DNA of 64,000 bases. Source: Eucommia ulmoides. Taxonomy: Eukaryota; Streptophyta; Magnoliopsida; Garryales; Eucommiaceae. Under the pieces are notes generated by a model that searched no databases, had not been told where the DNA came from, and saw only the letters and a program-made list of their open reading frames with translations. Below, piece after piece: positions 1 through 11,874 of the stretch (positions are counted from its first letter, which is position 1; each line of letters opens with the position of its first letter). The DNA lies in assembly GCA_016647705.1 (NCBI GenBank), contig CM028328.1, forward strand, positions 46,928,647 to 46,992,646, in the 5' to 3' direction. Both the position numbers and the translations under genes were made by a program.

Positions 1-267
1 AGTCACCTCATTCAATATATCTAGGCCCACTAACTTTGACTTTTGTCAAATGTTATGTTTATAAATAGAAGGTTTATGGCCTCATGGGGGTAAGAAAGGC
101 CATTTCTTTTAAATGTCAATGCTCATGTTAGGATGCAAATGATCAATTTAATTACCCTTAAAGCCCACGCATATTTTTCAATTTGGTCAATCTACGAGTT
201 GCATAAAACAAATGAGGCCAAAGCCATTTATGTTGGAAAAAGTTACTTAAATTCACCTATTTATAGA
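1..267. other. AT-rich flank, nothing recognised
   Basis: AT-rich sequence with only short open frames and no similarity I recognise. It precedes the foldback element. Confidence 0.4.
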
Positions 268-775
268 AAATTATTTTTCCTTTTGGTCCATGAAGTGTGG
301 AATGTGCGTCTATGTGGACCATAAGATTTGTCAACTTTCACATTTTGTCCTTCAAGTTTTTCAATTGTTTTAATCTCGTAAAATAAAAAACGTTAACGGT
401 TTTGGATATAAGTTGGATTGTATTCAGCACGTGATCTTCTAAAGGGAATATTTTTGTCATTTTATCATTCAACTAAATTAAGACGTGTTTTTCTAAGCTT
501 TAATAACAAAAATTCGTATGAAGAATAAGATAGAAAAGTCTAAATCATTATCAGAGAAAAATGTCTAATATTTAGTTAAATGGCGAAAATATCCCCATTA
601 GAAGGTCACATGCTTAGGACAACCATTTTACATCATTAACAACATTTTTCAATTTTGTGGGATCGAAACAAATGTGAAAGTTATGGGATCAATGTGCAAT
701 TTGACAAACTTCAGGATCCACATAGACACTCACCCCATATTATAGGGTCCAAAAATGTAATTTTTCCTTAATTTT
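268..775. mobile_element. Foldback (MITE-like) element with long terminal inverted repeats
   Basis: The left ~240 bp and the right ~240 bp are imperfect inverted copies of each other. GTCTATGTGGACC near 310-322 is answered on the opposite strand by GTGTCTATGTGGATCC near 716-731, and GTGATCTTCTAAAGGGAATA near 431-450 by GTGACCTTCTAATGGGGATA near 594-613. The centre lies near 510-520 and no protein is encoded. This is the structure of a non-autonomous foldback or MITE-like DNA transposon. I could not fix a target-site duplication, so both ends are approximate and the superfamily is open. Confidence 0.6.
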
Positions 776-1600
776 ATTTTATGTCTTCTGGTTTTAACTA
801 AAGGGCTTTCGTCTGATTTTCATGTCAACTTGACCTTGTGCCCTTTCTATTAGGGGCAGCGCTTCAACTTGTGACACTAGTTTCCTATGCAAATCGGTCC
901 ATATATATGCCTTCTCTTTTGTTCTCTTATGAACAAACCTTTTTTATGGAGCAAAATTCTACAATTTTTTCTTATTTTTTGTCAAAAGGGAAAAAAAAAA
1001 AAAAGGGGGGGGGAAGGTGAACAAGATCAAGCTATATAGCTATGAGTACGTTTCTTTAATTATATTTCCATTTTTAATGCTATTCTCTAATAGTTTTAGA
1101 ATATATATTTTTGGTGCAGTTTGTTAAATAAAATATCAAATTTGCCAATTGCAACTACTAGCCAACTAATGGAGGGGCGGAAATTATTGCAGCTCGTAAA
1201 CTAACATTATCCAATTTTTCAATTTTATAGAGTGACAAGAGATGCAACCGTTACTATCAGGTTTTTGTCAGAACTCTCAATTTTAGTGTTATTTAACTAA
1301 TTTGCATGTAAAATACAAATTTTATTTTATTTTCGCCCCTATTCGTTTGTTTTGAAATTCAACTATTTTCTCAAATAAACACAAATATAGGGTAAAATAG
1401 GATTTTAAATAAATATTTTCTATAAATGTGTTTTTCCATTTTTTTTTGGATATATATTTATTGTCAAAGATACAAACTTGTAACATGATCAGACGATTAA
1501 TCGTAGATTCATAGTCTTATATTGATGATCGTCATAAATAATAAAATTAAATTAAGTAGAAGAAAATGAAACACCTTTTTACTCAGAATTTATTGTTTAG
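776..1600. other. AT-rich spacer with an A-tract/G-tract junction
   Basis: No coding sequence recognised. The one notable feature is a purine run near 991-1016, about fourteen A followed by about nine G, which is prone to slippage. Confidence 0.4.
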
Positions 1601-2040
1601 AATACATTAAAAATAGGAGAAGACAAAAGCTAATTACTTAAATTTATCCATTATGCTAATAAATTATTAATTAGTTACTTTATTTCCTTATTATATAATT
1701 TCTTAAAAATAATATTAAGCTACATGAAAAAAAAATAAAAAAATAGGAGAACAGAAAAGCTAACTACTTAAATTAATCCATTATGCTAATAAATTATCAA
1801 TTTGATAATGAGTTTATTTCTTTATTATATAATTTCTTAAATTAATAATATCAAGCTACATGAAAAAAACAATATTTATTTATTATTTAATATTGTTTAG
1901 AATTAGAATACATTAAAAATAGAACAAAAGCCAATTACTTAAATTAATACATTATGCTAATAAATTATTAATTAATTATATATAATTTCTAAAGTCTTTC
2001 ATATAATAATATTAAGCTACATGAAAATATAATATTTTTT
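1601..2040. repeat. Three tandem copies of a ~130-150 bp AT-rich unit
   Basis: Three head-to-tail units start near 1601, 1743 and 1907. Each contains CCATTATGCTAATAAATTAT or a close variant (third copy ACATTATGCTAATAAATTAT), a TATATAATTTCTTAAA-like stretch, and ends with AAGCTACATGAAAA. The units differ by substitutions and small indels, so the array is not recent. No coding content. Confidence 0.75.
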
Positions 2041-2420
2041 AGATCATATTGAGAAGTGTGTGTTAATAATAATGGTTATATTAGCTAGTCCCATTTGATT
2101 ATTTGATACCTCTAACACTATGATTTAGGCCACTCCTTATTAGGAAAGGACGCAACTATAGAGTAACCCAAGGGACGCTAAAACTAGAATTATGAAAAAA
2201 ATGATAATTAAAACTATTTTATAATAATTACTCATAGAATAATGATGATGGTGATCACAATAATAATAATTGAAAAATGAGGGACTTCTGGTAAATTCTT
2301 AAATAGTTGAATTATTGCATGAGACATGCTAGCTTGATTTGCTATCAAATCTTGCAACCTCGATTTCCCCAAACAAGGCCTTAACATTTGTGTGTTTTTT
2401 AAGCCTTGAAAAATGATTGA

Positions 2421-2435
2421 TATATATATATATAT
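2421..2435. repeat. (TA)n microsatellite
   Basis: Seven uninterrupted TA dinucleotides plus one T, just left of the copia element. Confidence 0.9.
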
Positions 2436-2468
2436 AGCATAGACACCCCTATGACTACAATAAATTGT

Positions 2469-2976
2469 TGTTGGGATTCAATTCTTATAAATCTGAATCT
2501 ATAACTCCTAACACATGTCAAATCTTCAATAGTTCTCATATACACATAAATCGCGTATATGGATCTATTATGAACAATCGATTACCGATGCAAAAATTTG
2601 TGATGATCGATCACGAGTAGGGCACAAATCGAACGGGTACATAATCTTCCTCAACCAAATCAACTTAGTTACTCGATGGGATTGTCGTTCCTCTTCCAAA
2701 TGGGGAGAAGGGAGCCGTCGTTTGATTTGGTATATTGGAGACCATAACCCTAATGTTTTCTTTATATATAGTGTGATTAGAATTCTCATAATCTCCTAAT
2801 CACTCCATAATAATCTAGTATCTATACATTTAACCCAAATTCTTTTTAAGTAGTCTACAAGTTTGCCCAAATTAATTAGATCACTTAATTTTAACCCATT
2901 AATTTAAATAGAAAATAAAATTGAGAAATAATAATATGTTGTCCAATATAGAATAGGAAATAAAAATTTTCTAACA
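2469..2976 (-). repeat. Copia 3' LTR
   Basis: Begins TGTTGG and ends CTAACA in plus orientation, an imperfect inverted terminal pair. It aligns along its length with 8654-9133 and holds a ~30-bp stretch near 2760-2790 that the other copy lacks. Confidence 0.85.
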
Positions 2977-2991
2977 ATTTTCCACTTGGGC
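2977..2991 (-). promoter_or_regulatory. Polypurine tract of the copia element
   Basis: On the minus strand the bases next to the LTR read GCCCAAGTGGAAAAT. This is the usual plant copia form (CAAGTGGGAGAT-like) that primes plus-strand DNA synthesis. Confidence 0.8.
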
Positions 2992-3383
2992 TATATATTA
3001 TTTCTGAAACAATTTTATCACAAAATTCTTTAAGTGCGCATCTGTTTGCTATTTATCCTTAGATTTCTCCTTAAACAATGTGGGTCATCTTATATACTAG
3101 CAATGAAATTACTGCAGCTTATATCACAATACAGTCGTGACTAAATCACAATGATCACTATACTAATACACTCAATGATATAGATCTAATGTAAATGAGT
3201 AGCATAGAAATTACATGCAATGTGATCTCAGACATGCCTATTTCCCATTGGTCTTTCTTTAGTCTTTGGTGAGATCAATTCTTAGTCTATCTATCCATAT
3301 GTTAAACCACAATTAGAAATAACATATTCAGAAATCAAATATACGTATCTAATAAAAGAATATTCAATAAACACACACTCCTA

Positions 3384-4300
3384 CTAAACCAGCACAACAT
3401 CAGATAAAACCATATCAACACGAACAATGTGCTCATGAAATACCTTAGGTGGCAAACCTTTAGTGAGCATATCTGCATTTATGGAGTTTGTTTCCTTATG
3501 TTCTATAGATAATATGCTACTCCGAATTCTCTCTTTAGCAACTAGAAACTTAGTCAGAATCAGAATACCCAATGATCTCCAAATGATTTGTCCTTCGATA
3601 AGTGAGCATGTAATCTTTTGTTTTCTGTAAATACCTTATAACATGTTTAGCTGGTTTACAATGATCCATCCTAGGGTTACTTAAGTATTTTCCCAACGTT
3701 CAAAATATGAACACTAAATCCAGACGCGTACATATTTGAGCATAAGCAAGACTCCTTACTGCCGAGGCATAAGAAATCTTTTACATCTCTTTCTTTTACG
3801 ACTCATTCTTGGGGTATTGAGTGAGACAAAACTTGTTTCCTTTAGCAAGAAAAGTCTCTCCCAGTGCAGAGTCTTTCATGCCAAATTTAGCAAGCACCTT
3901 ATTGATATAGTTCTTTTGTGATAACCCAAGGATACTCCGAGAGCGATCTCTGTGTATCTTTATTCCTAATACAAAAAAAAAAAAAAAAAAAAAAAAAAAA
4001 AGCATCCCTAAGATATTTCATTTCAAAATTCTCAATTAAAAATTTCTTGTTTTCATGCAATAAGCCTATATCATTGCTAGCTATTAATGTGTTATTGACA
4101 TATAGCACTAGAAATAATGAATTTACTCCTACCAAACTTGTGGTACACATAATCATCAACTGCATTTAGCTTAAGACTATATGAGAGTGATTTGATGAAG
4201 TTAGTGACACCATTGACCGGAAGCTTACTTTAAACCATCGTTGGATTTCTTTAGCTGCAAATCATATACTTTCAATTACTTGATACAAAGTTTTCTGGTT
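3384..4300 (-). pseudogene. Copia RNase H and C-terminal reverse transcriptase remnant
   Basis: Minus-strand translation near 3400-3510 contains INADMLTKGLPPKVFHEH, the hallmark C-terminal RNase H tail of plant copia polyproteins. Between about 3800 and 4160 the frames match the RT region following the catalytic box (LYVNNTLIASND, then GLSQKNYINKVLAKFGMKDS). In a working element these domains copy the RNA and degrade the RNA template. The piece is a fossil with several breaks and includes a long A/T homopolymer. Confidence 0.85.
3973..4001. repeat. 29-base A homopolymer inside the RT remnant
   Basis: An unbroken run of 29 A on the plus strand within otherwise recognisable RT sequence. It is probably a slippage expansion after the element lost function. 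Confidence 0.9.
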
Positions 4301-4871
4301 ACACCATATATATCGTTTCTTCAATGTTTCTATTGAGAAACGTCGTCATTACATCCATCTGATGTGACTCTAAATCAAAATGAGTTACAAGTGTCATGAT
4401 AATCCTGAAAGAGTCTTTCAATGAAATTGGGGAGAAAGTCTCTTTTGTAATCCAATTTTGAGAGTCTGAACTTTGTTTGACGTAATGGAAGTTGATTAGA
4501 TAATCTTCCATTGTCCCTATGTCAAACTCATGTTCTTGGAAAAAGACGATATAATCACTTGAAATTACACTTCTCCTTTTTCTAGTGAATCTCCTTAATG
4601 ACACTTCTTGAGGTTGTTGAGTTTGTTCTATAGGTTGTGTTTCAGGAAGAATCTCATTGTTGTCTTGGTCCGGAACTATGTCAGGAATAGGAGCCTGAGC
4701 CTGAACATTGTTATCTGGAGCCGGAATTGTGTCTTCAATAGCTATAGGTATACAGACCTGATCACCGTCAATAATAGGTTCCCCTTCAAAGAAAGTCGTG
4801 TCTTGAACAACAATAGGTACAAATACTAGATCACCGTCAATAGCAATTTTTTCTCCAAAGACAACATTCAT
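4299..4871 (-). pseudogene. Copia integrase-RT linker and N-terminal RT remnant
   Basis: A 190-codon minus-strand open stretch. Its first half is acidic and proline-rich with imperfect repeats (GDLVFVPIVVQDT, GDQVCIPIAIEDT), as in the linker after copia integrase. It then has RRFTRKRRSVISSDYIVF, the usual plant copia lead-in 'R.S.R.R..P..Y', and ends with QMDVMTTFLNRNIEETIYM, matching the RT motif 'QMDVKTAFLNG.L.E.IYM'. Known family role: DNA synthesis. Fossil piece. Confidence 0.85.
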
Positions 4872-4949
4872 TATGTTTCCTTCTCCCTTAAACTCAACAC
4901 TCTCAAGGAATCTCGCATTTCCTATCTCGAAAAATGTCTAATCCAAGGG

Positions 4950-5900
4950 ATTACAAAACTTAAATCCTCTCGACCATTCAGTGTACCCAACGAAGTAGTC
5001 ACTAACTGTTCTTGAGTCCAGTTTTCTTTTATTTGTCCTACAAGGCCTTACCTCAGCTAGACAACCCCAAACGTGTAAATGCCTTATGATAGGCTTTACG
5101 TCTAGCCATAGTTCATACGGGATTTAGCCACCGTTTTACTTGGTACCCTGTTCGGGATAATGCTGCAGTCTTAAGTGATTTTCCCTAGAGTAATTCTGGT
5201 AAAGAAGAATAAATTATCATACTTCTTACTATGTCTTTAAGTGTTTTGTTTCGTCTCTCAACAACACGGTTCATGCTAGGTTTGCCCGACATGGTGCATT
5301 GTAGGATGATTCCGCATTTCTCTAGGAATTTAGTAAAGGGTCTTGGACGTTATTTTTCTGATCCTTCAAATATCTCGTAGTATTCACCACCACGGTTTGA
5401 TTTGACAACCTTAATTTTCTTTCCAAGTAGAAGTTCAACTTTAGCATTGAAAGACTTAAGTACGTCTAAGGATTAAGATTTCTAATGAATTAAATATAGG
5501 TACCCATAACAAGAGTAGTCATCTATGAATGTAATAAAATATTGTTGTCCATTCAAAGATGCCGTAGGGAATGGTCGACAATATGTACTAGTTCTAAGAC
5601 ATCAGAACTACTATTGACACGGAATTTCCTTATGTTTGTCTATTTTTCCTTTACTCATTCAATACAAACTTTGAGATTTATATCAAGGGGATCAAGAATT
5701 CTGTCAGAAACAAGCCCTTCTATTATCTGTTTAGAGATATGTCCTAGACGCTTGTGCCGAAGTATTGTGGAATTCTCATTAGTTAATTTGCGTTTTGTAC
5801 CACAAGTAGTTGTCTGCAAGGTTTCATTATGTGAAGCAATAGTATCCAACAACTATAGATTATCAATTAAAGAACTAGTTGCAATAATATTTGAATCTTG
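4950..5900 (-). pseudogene. Copia integrase remnant with GAG-pre-integrase domain
   Basis: Minus-strand translation near 5690-5790 reads LRHKRLGHISKQIIEGLV, the GAG-pre-integrase zinc-binding motif that precedes copia integrase. Weak integrase-core similarity continues toward 4950. Integrase inserts the DNA copy into host chromosomes. Heavily broken fossil. Confidence 0.75.
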
Positions 5901-6124
5901 AAAAATACTGAGGTAATTATTTCCAAATTAACAATAAAAACCAAATTTGTCCAAAGCAGAAATAGAAACCAAATACCGTCTAAATGACGGTACACCATAT
6001 GTCTCTTTCAAATTCAAAAGTAACCAATCTTTAAAGATAATCTAAAAGTCCCTATTTCCTTCATAACAACTGTTTCTCCATTGCCTACACAGATGCATTT
6101 TTTAGCATCAATTGACTTTTGTCT

Positions 6125-6340
6125 TCACAGGAAACCCCACATAAACATACTTACATGAGTAGTAGTACCAAAATCTACCCACCAAGCGTGACTAGATATA
6201 GATGCTAAATTAATCTCAGAACAAACCAGACTAAAAAACATACTCTTCTTTACACGCCATGCGGCGTACTTGGAACACTCACTTTTCATATGTCCAACTT
6301 TCTTGTAAAACAAACAGGTAAATTCCGGATCCTAATTCTT
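6125..6340 (-). pseudogene. Copia gag zinc knuckle and protease start
   Basis: Minus-strand frames show a CCHC-type zinc-knuckle remnant (KKVGHMKSECSKY) followed within about 30 residues by WWVDFGTTTHVS. The latter aligns with the copia aspartic protease active-site region 'WW.DSGA..H.'. The order gag knuckle then protease is as expected. Fossil. Confidence 0.75.
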
Positions 6341-6699
6341 TTGTAATTTGGACTGTCGTGTTCCAACTGCAGCTTCCAAACCATTATGTATTTGTCGTTT
6401 CTTACCCTTAGAAGTAGTAGCTAAATGAGCAATTTCTATCCTTTTTTGCTTAATTATTTTATTCTTCTTGCACACAGTCAGGTATGAGCTCATTAAGAGT
6501 CCATTTATCCTTTCGAGTATTATAACTCACCGTAAACTGACTGTATTATACAGGAAGAGAAATGAATACGAAATGCATAAGTTAGTCCTCTGATAGCTAT
6601 AACTTTAGTACCTTTAGTTCCGAAGTGACATTGTGCATTTCCATAGTGTACTTCCTTATGTTCTCCTTTTATTTATACTTTATCAAGACAAGATCAGCT

Positions 6700-7080
6700 A
6701 AAAGCATACTTGTCTCCCTTTTCATTCTTTACAAAACATTTTTCCATTATCTTAGGGAACATCTCAATAGTTATAACATCAGATATACCGCCCTTGAATG
6801 TTTCTGGAACGCTGTATTTGATCATCATAAGACTTATGCGTTTAGAACGGTCCTACCTCTTATATTCCCTTTTAGCCTCAAGAGAACTCTTTTTAGTGAG
6901 AGATGAAGGTTGTTCTTTCCTTAGCGCAAAGTCAAAACCCATGCAGCCAAAAACAATTGAAATATTCTCTCTCCAATCCTTAAAGTTCATTATGTTAAGA
7001 TCTAGAATAGAATTCATATCGACAGTAATAGAAGCAGTAGAAGCATTAACTAAACAGAAAACAATGATGAACACAAGTTC
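6700..7080 (-). pseudogene. Copia gag N-terminal remnant
   Basis: The minus-strand frame ending near 6853 contains NIMNFKDWRENISIVFGCMG followed by DFALRKEQP, the usual start of plant copia gag ('L.G.N...W.E.I...L..MDLD.ALR...P'). Gag forms the particle. The start lies near 7074, about 1.57 kb downstream of the primer site, which is a long leader. Fossil. Confidence 0.75.
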
Positions 7081-7345
7081 ATAACATAAAAGTTCATGTC
7101 AAAATAGAACTATAACATAAACGACATAAATAAAATAATTTTATTGGTGGGGCCCATCACAAGATACCTAGCACAACATTGATGTTTAGCCTATGAGTAG
7201 AAACACCAACTTGTAAGTGATACTCTCAATGTGGTAATCAAATATTGACAATAAATCCTGTCAAGCAACAAGTCTTTCTTTGGATTGTCTTACGGTTCAC
7301 ATGAAAACTTGATAATTATCACACATTTATTCTCCCAGATACGTT

Positions 7346-7720
7346 TATTATTTGGCCAAACAACAACCTTTCTTTGGGCCGATTATTAATTGTATAAATA
7401 ATAACCATACTAATTTCAAATTCATGTATATTATTTAGTTAAACGAAAACCATCCTTTGGGCCGGTTATGGTTTGCATAAACAACAAACATCAAATTAAT
7501 GTTCATTATTTGGCCAAACAATAACCTTCATTTGGGCTAGTTATTGTTCGCATAAATAATAATCGTCCAATTAATGTTCATTATCTTGCCAAACAATAAT
7601 TTTCCTTTAGGTCGATTATTGCTCACATAAATAACAAACATCAACAACTATCAATGCCTATTATTTTACCAAACAATAACCTTCATTTGGGCTGGTTATT
7701 ATTTGCATAAATAACAAACA
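7346..7720 (-). repeat. Five-copy ~75-85 bp tandem repeat in the copia leader, each a potential hairpin
   Basis: Units start near 7346, 7431, 7507, 7581 and 7661. Each holds AACAATAACC, a spacer such as TTCATTTGGGCT, then GGTTATT. The flanks are therefore complementary and can form a 7-8 bp stem with a loop of about 12 nt. The array sits between primer site and gag. Tandem leader repeats are known in other plant copia elements (for example Tnt1-type promoters), but this unit is one I do not recognise. Confidence 0.75.
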
Positions 7721-7819
7721 TCAACATCTCAATATCCCAGAATAAAATAAAGCTATGCAACAGAGATGACTTTGTTAACATATTGTTTCATTTTAATTTT
7801 TTTCAAGATATAAGATTTT

Positions 7820-8385
7820 ATTAGTCGACCGTCCTAATGGTCCGTTGATCGAATGTCTTGTAATAGATTAAAATTTCTCACGTTAGGGCATCGAATCGGT
7901 CATCTGGTCTTGAAAATTCGGTTAACCGAACTGGACAGAAGTCAAGTGGCCTCTGCCCTATAGTAATCGATCGACCGACCATGAAGATTCGGTCGACCGA
8001 ATCATTCAATCCCGAAAAATGGTGGGGTCCTGAAGCAGTCGTTCGACTAACCATGAAGATTCAGTTGACTAATTCTATCATAACCCAAGGCCTTGTGACT
8101 CCCCTTGATCAAATCGGTTAACCGATTCATTCAAATCCGAAGAAATTAGAGATGTATCAACTTCAAACTCAATTTTAACCATAATTAAATCTGATTATGA
8201 AAAAATATAAAGCATAAAAGTTGTAACTTTCGTTCAGAGCTTTTCCATAAAATTTTAAATCACCTCAATCGGATTTTGGATGAGAAAATTATGGCCAAAA
8301 TACGAATAGGTGTTAAAACTGTTCGAACCCAACCTGACCAAATTGGTTGACTAATTTTTTCAAATTGGTTGACCAATTCGATCAA
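7820..8385 (-). repeat. Array of short perfect palindromes in the copia leader
   Basis: Perfect palindromes occur at 7917-7930 (TTCGGTTAACCGAA), 7987-8002 (ATTCGGTCGACCGAAT) and 8112-8127 (AATCGGTTAACCGATT), with an almost perfect one at 8363-8378. They lie in loose ~55-60 bp repeats containing CCATGAAGATTC and TCATTCAAT. The centres differ (TTAA versus TCGA) while symmetry is kept. Confidence 0.8.
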
Positions 8386-8638
8386 ATCTGAATCGGATCT
8401 AAAATTTCTCCAGCAAAAACACCGAAAAAATTCCAAAACTTGGGTTTTTTTTTTCCTTAGATCCATAACAATACCGTAGTTTTTAGCAAAAATTGAATCA
8501 AATCAAATAAACCACATAAAATCTTAATGTTTTCTCCCACTATTTCATAAAGAATTAAACTTTTAATGGAGAAAACGCAAACCTTAAAATTCTACGAAGT
8601 CGAAAAACTCAAGAACCCTAATGATTCAACATGAAGTA

Positions 8639-8651
8639 GGTTTTGATACCA
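8639..8651 (-). promoter_or_regulatory. Copia primer-binding site (initiator Met tRNA type)
   Basis: The minus strand reads TGGTATCAAAACC immediately internal to the right LTR. The plant initiator-Met primer site begins TGGTATCAGAGC. Confidence 0.8.
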
Positions 8652-8653
8652 TT

Positions 8654-9133
8654 TGTTGGAATTTAATCCTTATAGATCTGAATCTATAATACCTAATGCA
8701 ACATGTCAAATTATCAAGAGTTCTAATATACACGTAAATCGTGTACCTAGATCTATTTTGAACAATCAACTACCAATGCAAAAATCTGTAATGGTCGATC
8801 ACAAGTTGGGCACGGATTGAGCAGGTACGTGATCTTCCTCAACCAAATTGCCTTAGTTCCTCGATAAGGCTGTCGTTCCTCTTCCAGATGGGGAGAAGTA
8901 AGCCGTCGTTTGATTTGGTGTATTGGGGACCATAACCCTAATGTTATCATAATCTCCTAATCACCCCATAATAATTTGGTATCTACACATTTAATCCACA
9001 TTCTTTTTTAGTAGTCTATGGGCTTATCCAAATTCATTAAATCACTTAATTTTAGCCCATTAATTTAAATAGGAAATATAATTGAGAAATAATAATATGT
9101 TGCCCAATATAGATTAGGAAACAAAAATTTCTT
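8654..9133 (-). repeat. Copia 5' LTR
   Basis: Begins TGTTGG and aligns with 2469-2976 to about 9133 (AAAAATTTCT). The right edge is uncertain by a few bases. Confidence 0.8.
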
Positions 9134-9498
9134 TGTAGTAATATATATCCATTATATATAAATTTGAGTTTAAAATTGGATTACCACGTTTTATTCTCAT
9201 AATACCTAAGAAACTTTTTATCTTTTTAGTTTAGTATTGCAAGATACCATCTATCACATTTTGTTGCCAAAAATACTCTTACAAATTTTATTTTATTTTT
9301 TTGTTATTGCTTATTCCATATTTTCTATTTTCTACTTTCTATAAAATATTTTTTTTTTTTAAATTTGTTACTATGCATATTTTATTTTTTAAATTTTTGG
9401 TAAATAAAAAAATCAAAAATAAAAATATAGAAACTAAAACAAACAAAAAAAAAACCAAATAAAAATAAAAATAGGGTTTGATAAGTAATAAATGTTAA
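9134..9498. other. AT-rich spacer
   Basis: Homopolymer-rich A/T sequence. Nothing recognised. Confidence 0.5.
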
Positions 9499-9976
9499 GG
9501 CCCATTTGGTTACTGTTTTCATTCCCTATTTTCTTTTCCTACCTCAAAATTTTGGAATTAATGTACAGAAATGAGTGTAATAAACAAGTTTACATTATCA
9601 AAATTTTGGAAATAATTTGAGAATAATTCTTAAATTCCTTAAGAATCTGAAAAAAAGAAAAAAAGAAAAAGAAAATATTGATTCTTATTCATTCCCCCAC
9701 AAAACTATTCTCACTGCCACCCTGTCGACCACCACCATCCTGCCGGCCACCACAACCTGCCAATCTTCATACATTTAAATAAAAAAAAAGAACATATGTT
9801 GCAACCAAATATGTTTCATGTTTCCTGTTCTCATAAATTAAAAGAAACAATTTCAAGACCATTATCATTACCAAACATGTGTCTATTCTCGAAAATACTC
9901 CATGACAGAAGTAGAATTTTCATCCCAATTTATTGGAAGCAGAAACTGAAAAGCAGAAACACTAACCAAATGCCAC
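9499..9976. mobile_element. MITE-like element, ~480 bp
   Basis: The left end reads GGCCCATTTGGTTACTGTTT. The complement of the right end reads GGTGGCATTTGGTTAGTGTT, giving imperfect terminal inverted repeats. 'G-G-..-C-ATTTGGTTA' ends are typical of small hAT- or Harbinger-related plant elements. No coding content; a duplication could not be fixed. Confidence 0.5.
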
Positions 9977-11874
9977 CTACAGTTTTCCTTTTCTTTTCAT
10001 TTTATCTTTTATGTTTTTTCCCTAATTTTTTTTAATTTAATTTTTTTTTCCATAAACACTATATACCAAAAATAAAGAACTAAAAATAAAATAAAAATTA
10101 TGAAACAACAAAAATTAAAATGTATAAATAGAAAAGAAGAGACAAAGATATAGAGTAAAAAATAGAAAATAAAAACAAAAACAAAAAATTTAAAAATAAA
10201 AAAATAAAAAAATTACGAGGATATTTTTATCAATAAAATGTAATGAAGATGTTAGTTTAGTATTTATTGAATGACATGAGATATTGATTTTGGCCTTCTT
10301 AATCTTTCACCCTTAGACATATAACTTATGGGTCAATTACACTTTAGCCCCACGATTTGGTCGAATTATACCTTATATTTTACAATATTTCCATCATTAT
10401 TTATCTATTAATTTATATTTAAGTGCAACAGTTAAATAATTAATAAAATTAAGAAAACAATAAATTTATCCATATAATCGATCTAACCAATCCGAAAAAT
10501 AATAATAATAAAAAAATTGATGCTAAGCAAGTCGATTTGATCCAAGATATAAATATTAATTAATATTATTATGAATAAAATCTTTAAATGAACAAACGCA
10601 TCCCAAAGTCCTATTCACCACTTAACTTTTAATATGCGCCGCGTACGTGCATTATTTATGCAAATAATAATAATTATTATTAGTACTGAAAATTCCTAAA
10701 TGCTTTGAATAGACAAAACACCAATTTGGTGTTATATATCACGAGTACAAGTGTAAACCCATATCTTCATCGTATAAAATAATTTCCATTTGAAAGGGGA
10801 AGAATATAATATCAAAACCAACTAAACTTCTTTGAGAATCTTAACATGGAGATGGAAGCTAAACATGGTCCATTAATTGAATAAAATAATAATTAATTAT
10901 AGTCAGTGGGGTAAACAGAACCATTATATTTATTATCTAATTAAATCTATTTTTCTATATCATTAAAATTATTAAATCAAGATTTTTATCAAATAATAAA
11001 ACTTAAGTATTGTTAGAATAATTGAGAGGTAAAATATGGAGAAAATATCAAAGAATTGTATTGATATGCGCAAGATCAAATTCAAGGTAAGATTTATATC
11101 CTCTCAAATTCAAGGTGGCAAAATCGACATCAATTTGAGTTTAGAAAATAAAGTGTGAAAGGTGTTCGGAAGGATGGGCTTCGTGAAGACAAATACAATT
11201 TGATCGACAGAGTTGATTTAGTGGAGGCGAATAATATTTTAAAAAATATGTGGATGAATGAAGTAATAATCAATCTCGATGTCTTTGGTGGACTTTAATA
11301 TCATGTTATAATAATTGAGGGACGAAATATTGAGAAAATATGAGATAACTGTATTAATATATGTAAAATCTACCGAATATGGAGATGTATAAAAGTATTA
11401 AAAAAAAAAAGCTACAAGTTAGAATCACGTGTAGATACTGAATCTTGGAATCCCGAAAGGCCACATTGGTATTATATTTATGGATTTGGATTCTTGGGAA
11501 GTTCAAAGGGCTGAATTTGTGGAGAACATGTTGTAATTTGGAGGTCACCTTTTGGGATTGGTGTAGAGATAAATTGGCCTGAATGATAGGGTAGAAAATT
11601 GACAACCAAGACAAATATTTTGTAGACAACATATTTTGGTTGTCACAAAAAAGATTATTTTAATTTGTAAAAAAAAAATAAAAAAAATTGAGATTTAGAA
11701 AAGTTTAAAGTGCATCGTACAAATTTGTCGAAATTTTGTTAAAGTTTGAGAGATTTAATTAATACATTAAATTTTGTTAAATTTTGGTTAAACTTTGAGG
11801 GAATAATTCTTGTTTAAGTAATTAAAGAAAACTGCTTGGATAGTGTTTAACAGTGATTACCTATTTAAATTGAG
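9977..11874. other. AT-rich spacer with a 65-bp direct repeat
   Basis: No genes recognised. The segment at 11011-11075 (TGTTAGAATAATTGAGAGGT start) recurs in diverged form at 11304-11368 (TGTTATAATAATTGAGGGAC start). Both start with TGTTA, and TTTAATATCA stands just before the second, so they may be pieces of copia LTR ends, but this is weak. Confidence 0.4.

Larger units (their letters stand above)
2469..9133 (-). mobile_element. Ty1/copia LTR retrotransposon, decayed
   Basis: Two direct repeats of about 0.5 kb (2469-2976 and 8654-9133) flank an internal region. Read on the minus strand, this has the copia order gag, zinc knuckle, protease, integrase, reverse transcriptase, RNase H. The primer site beside the right LTR resembles the initiator-Met tRNA site and a purine tract borders the left LTR, so the element is antisense to the window. 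By eye the LTRs are about four-fifths to nine-tenths identical, indicating an old insertion. The coding region is heavily broken, with well over ten breaks. A duplication at the ends is not convincing. Confidence 0.9.

Noticed and set aside
3973-4001. A run in the copia RT as a retroposed cDNA tail.
   Set aside because: RT similarity continues on both sides with no inserted body and no target duplication.
2469-9133. A 5-bp target duplication for the copia element.
   Set aside because: The left flank ATTGT and the possible right flanks near TTGTAG do not match cleanly, and the right LTR edge is uncertain.
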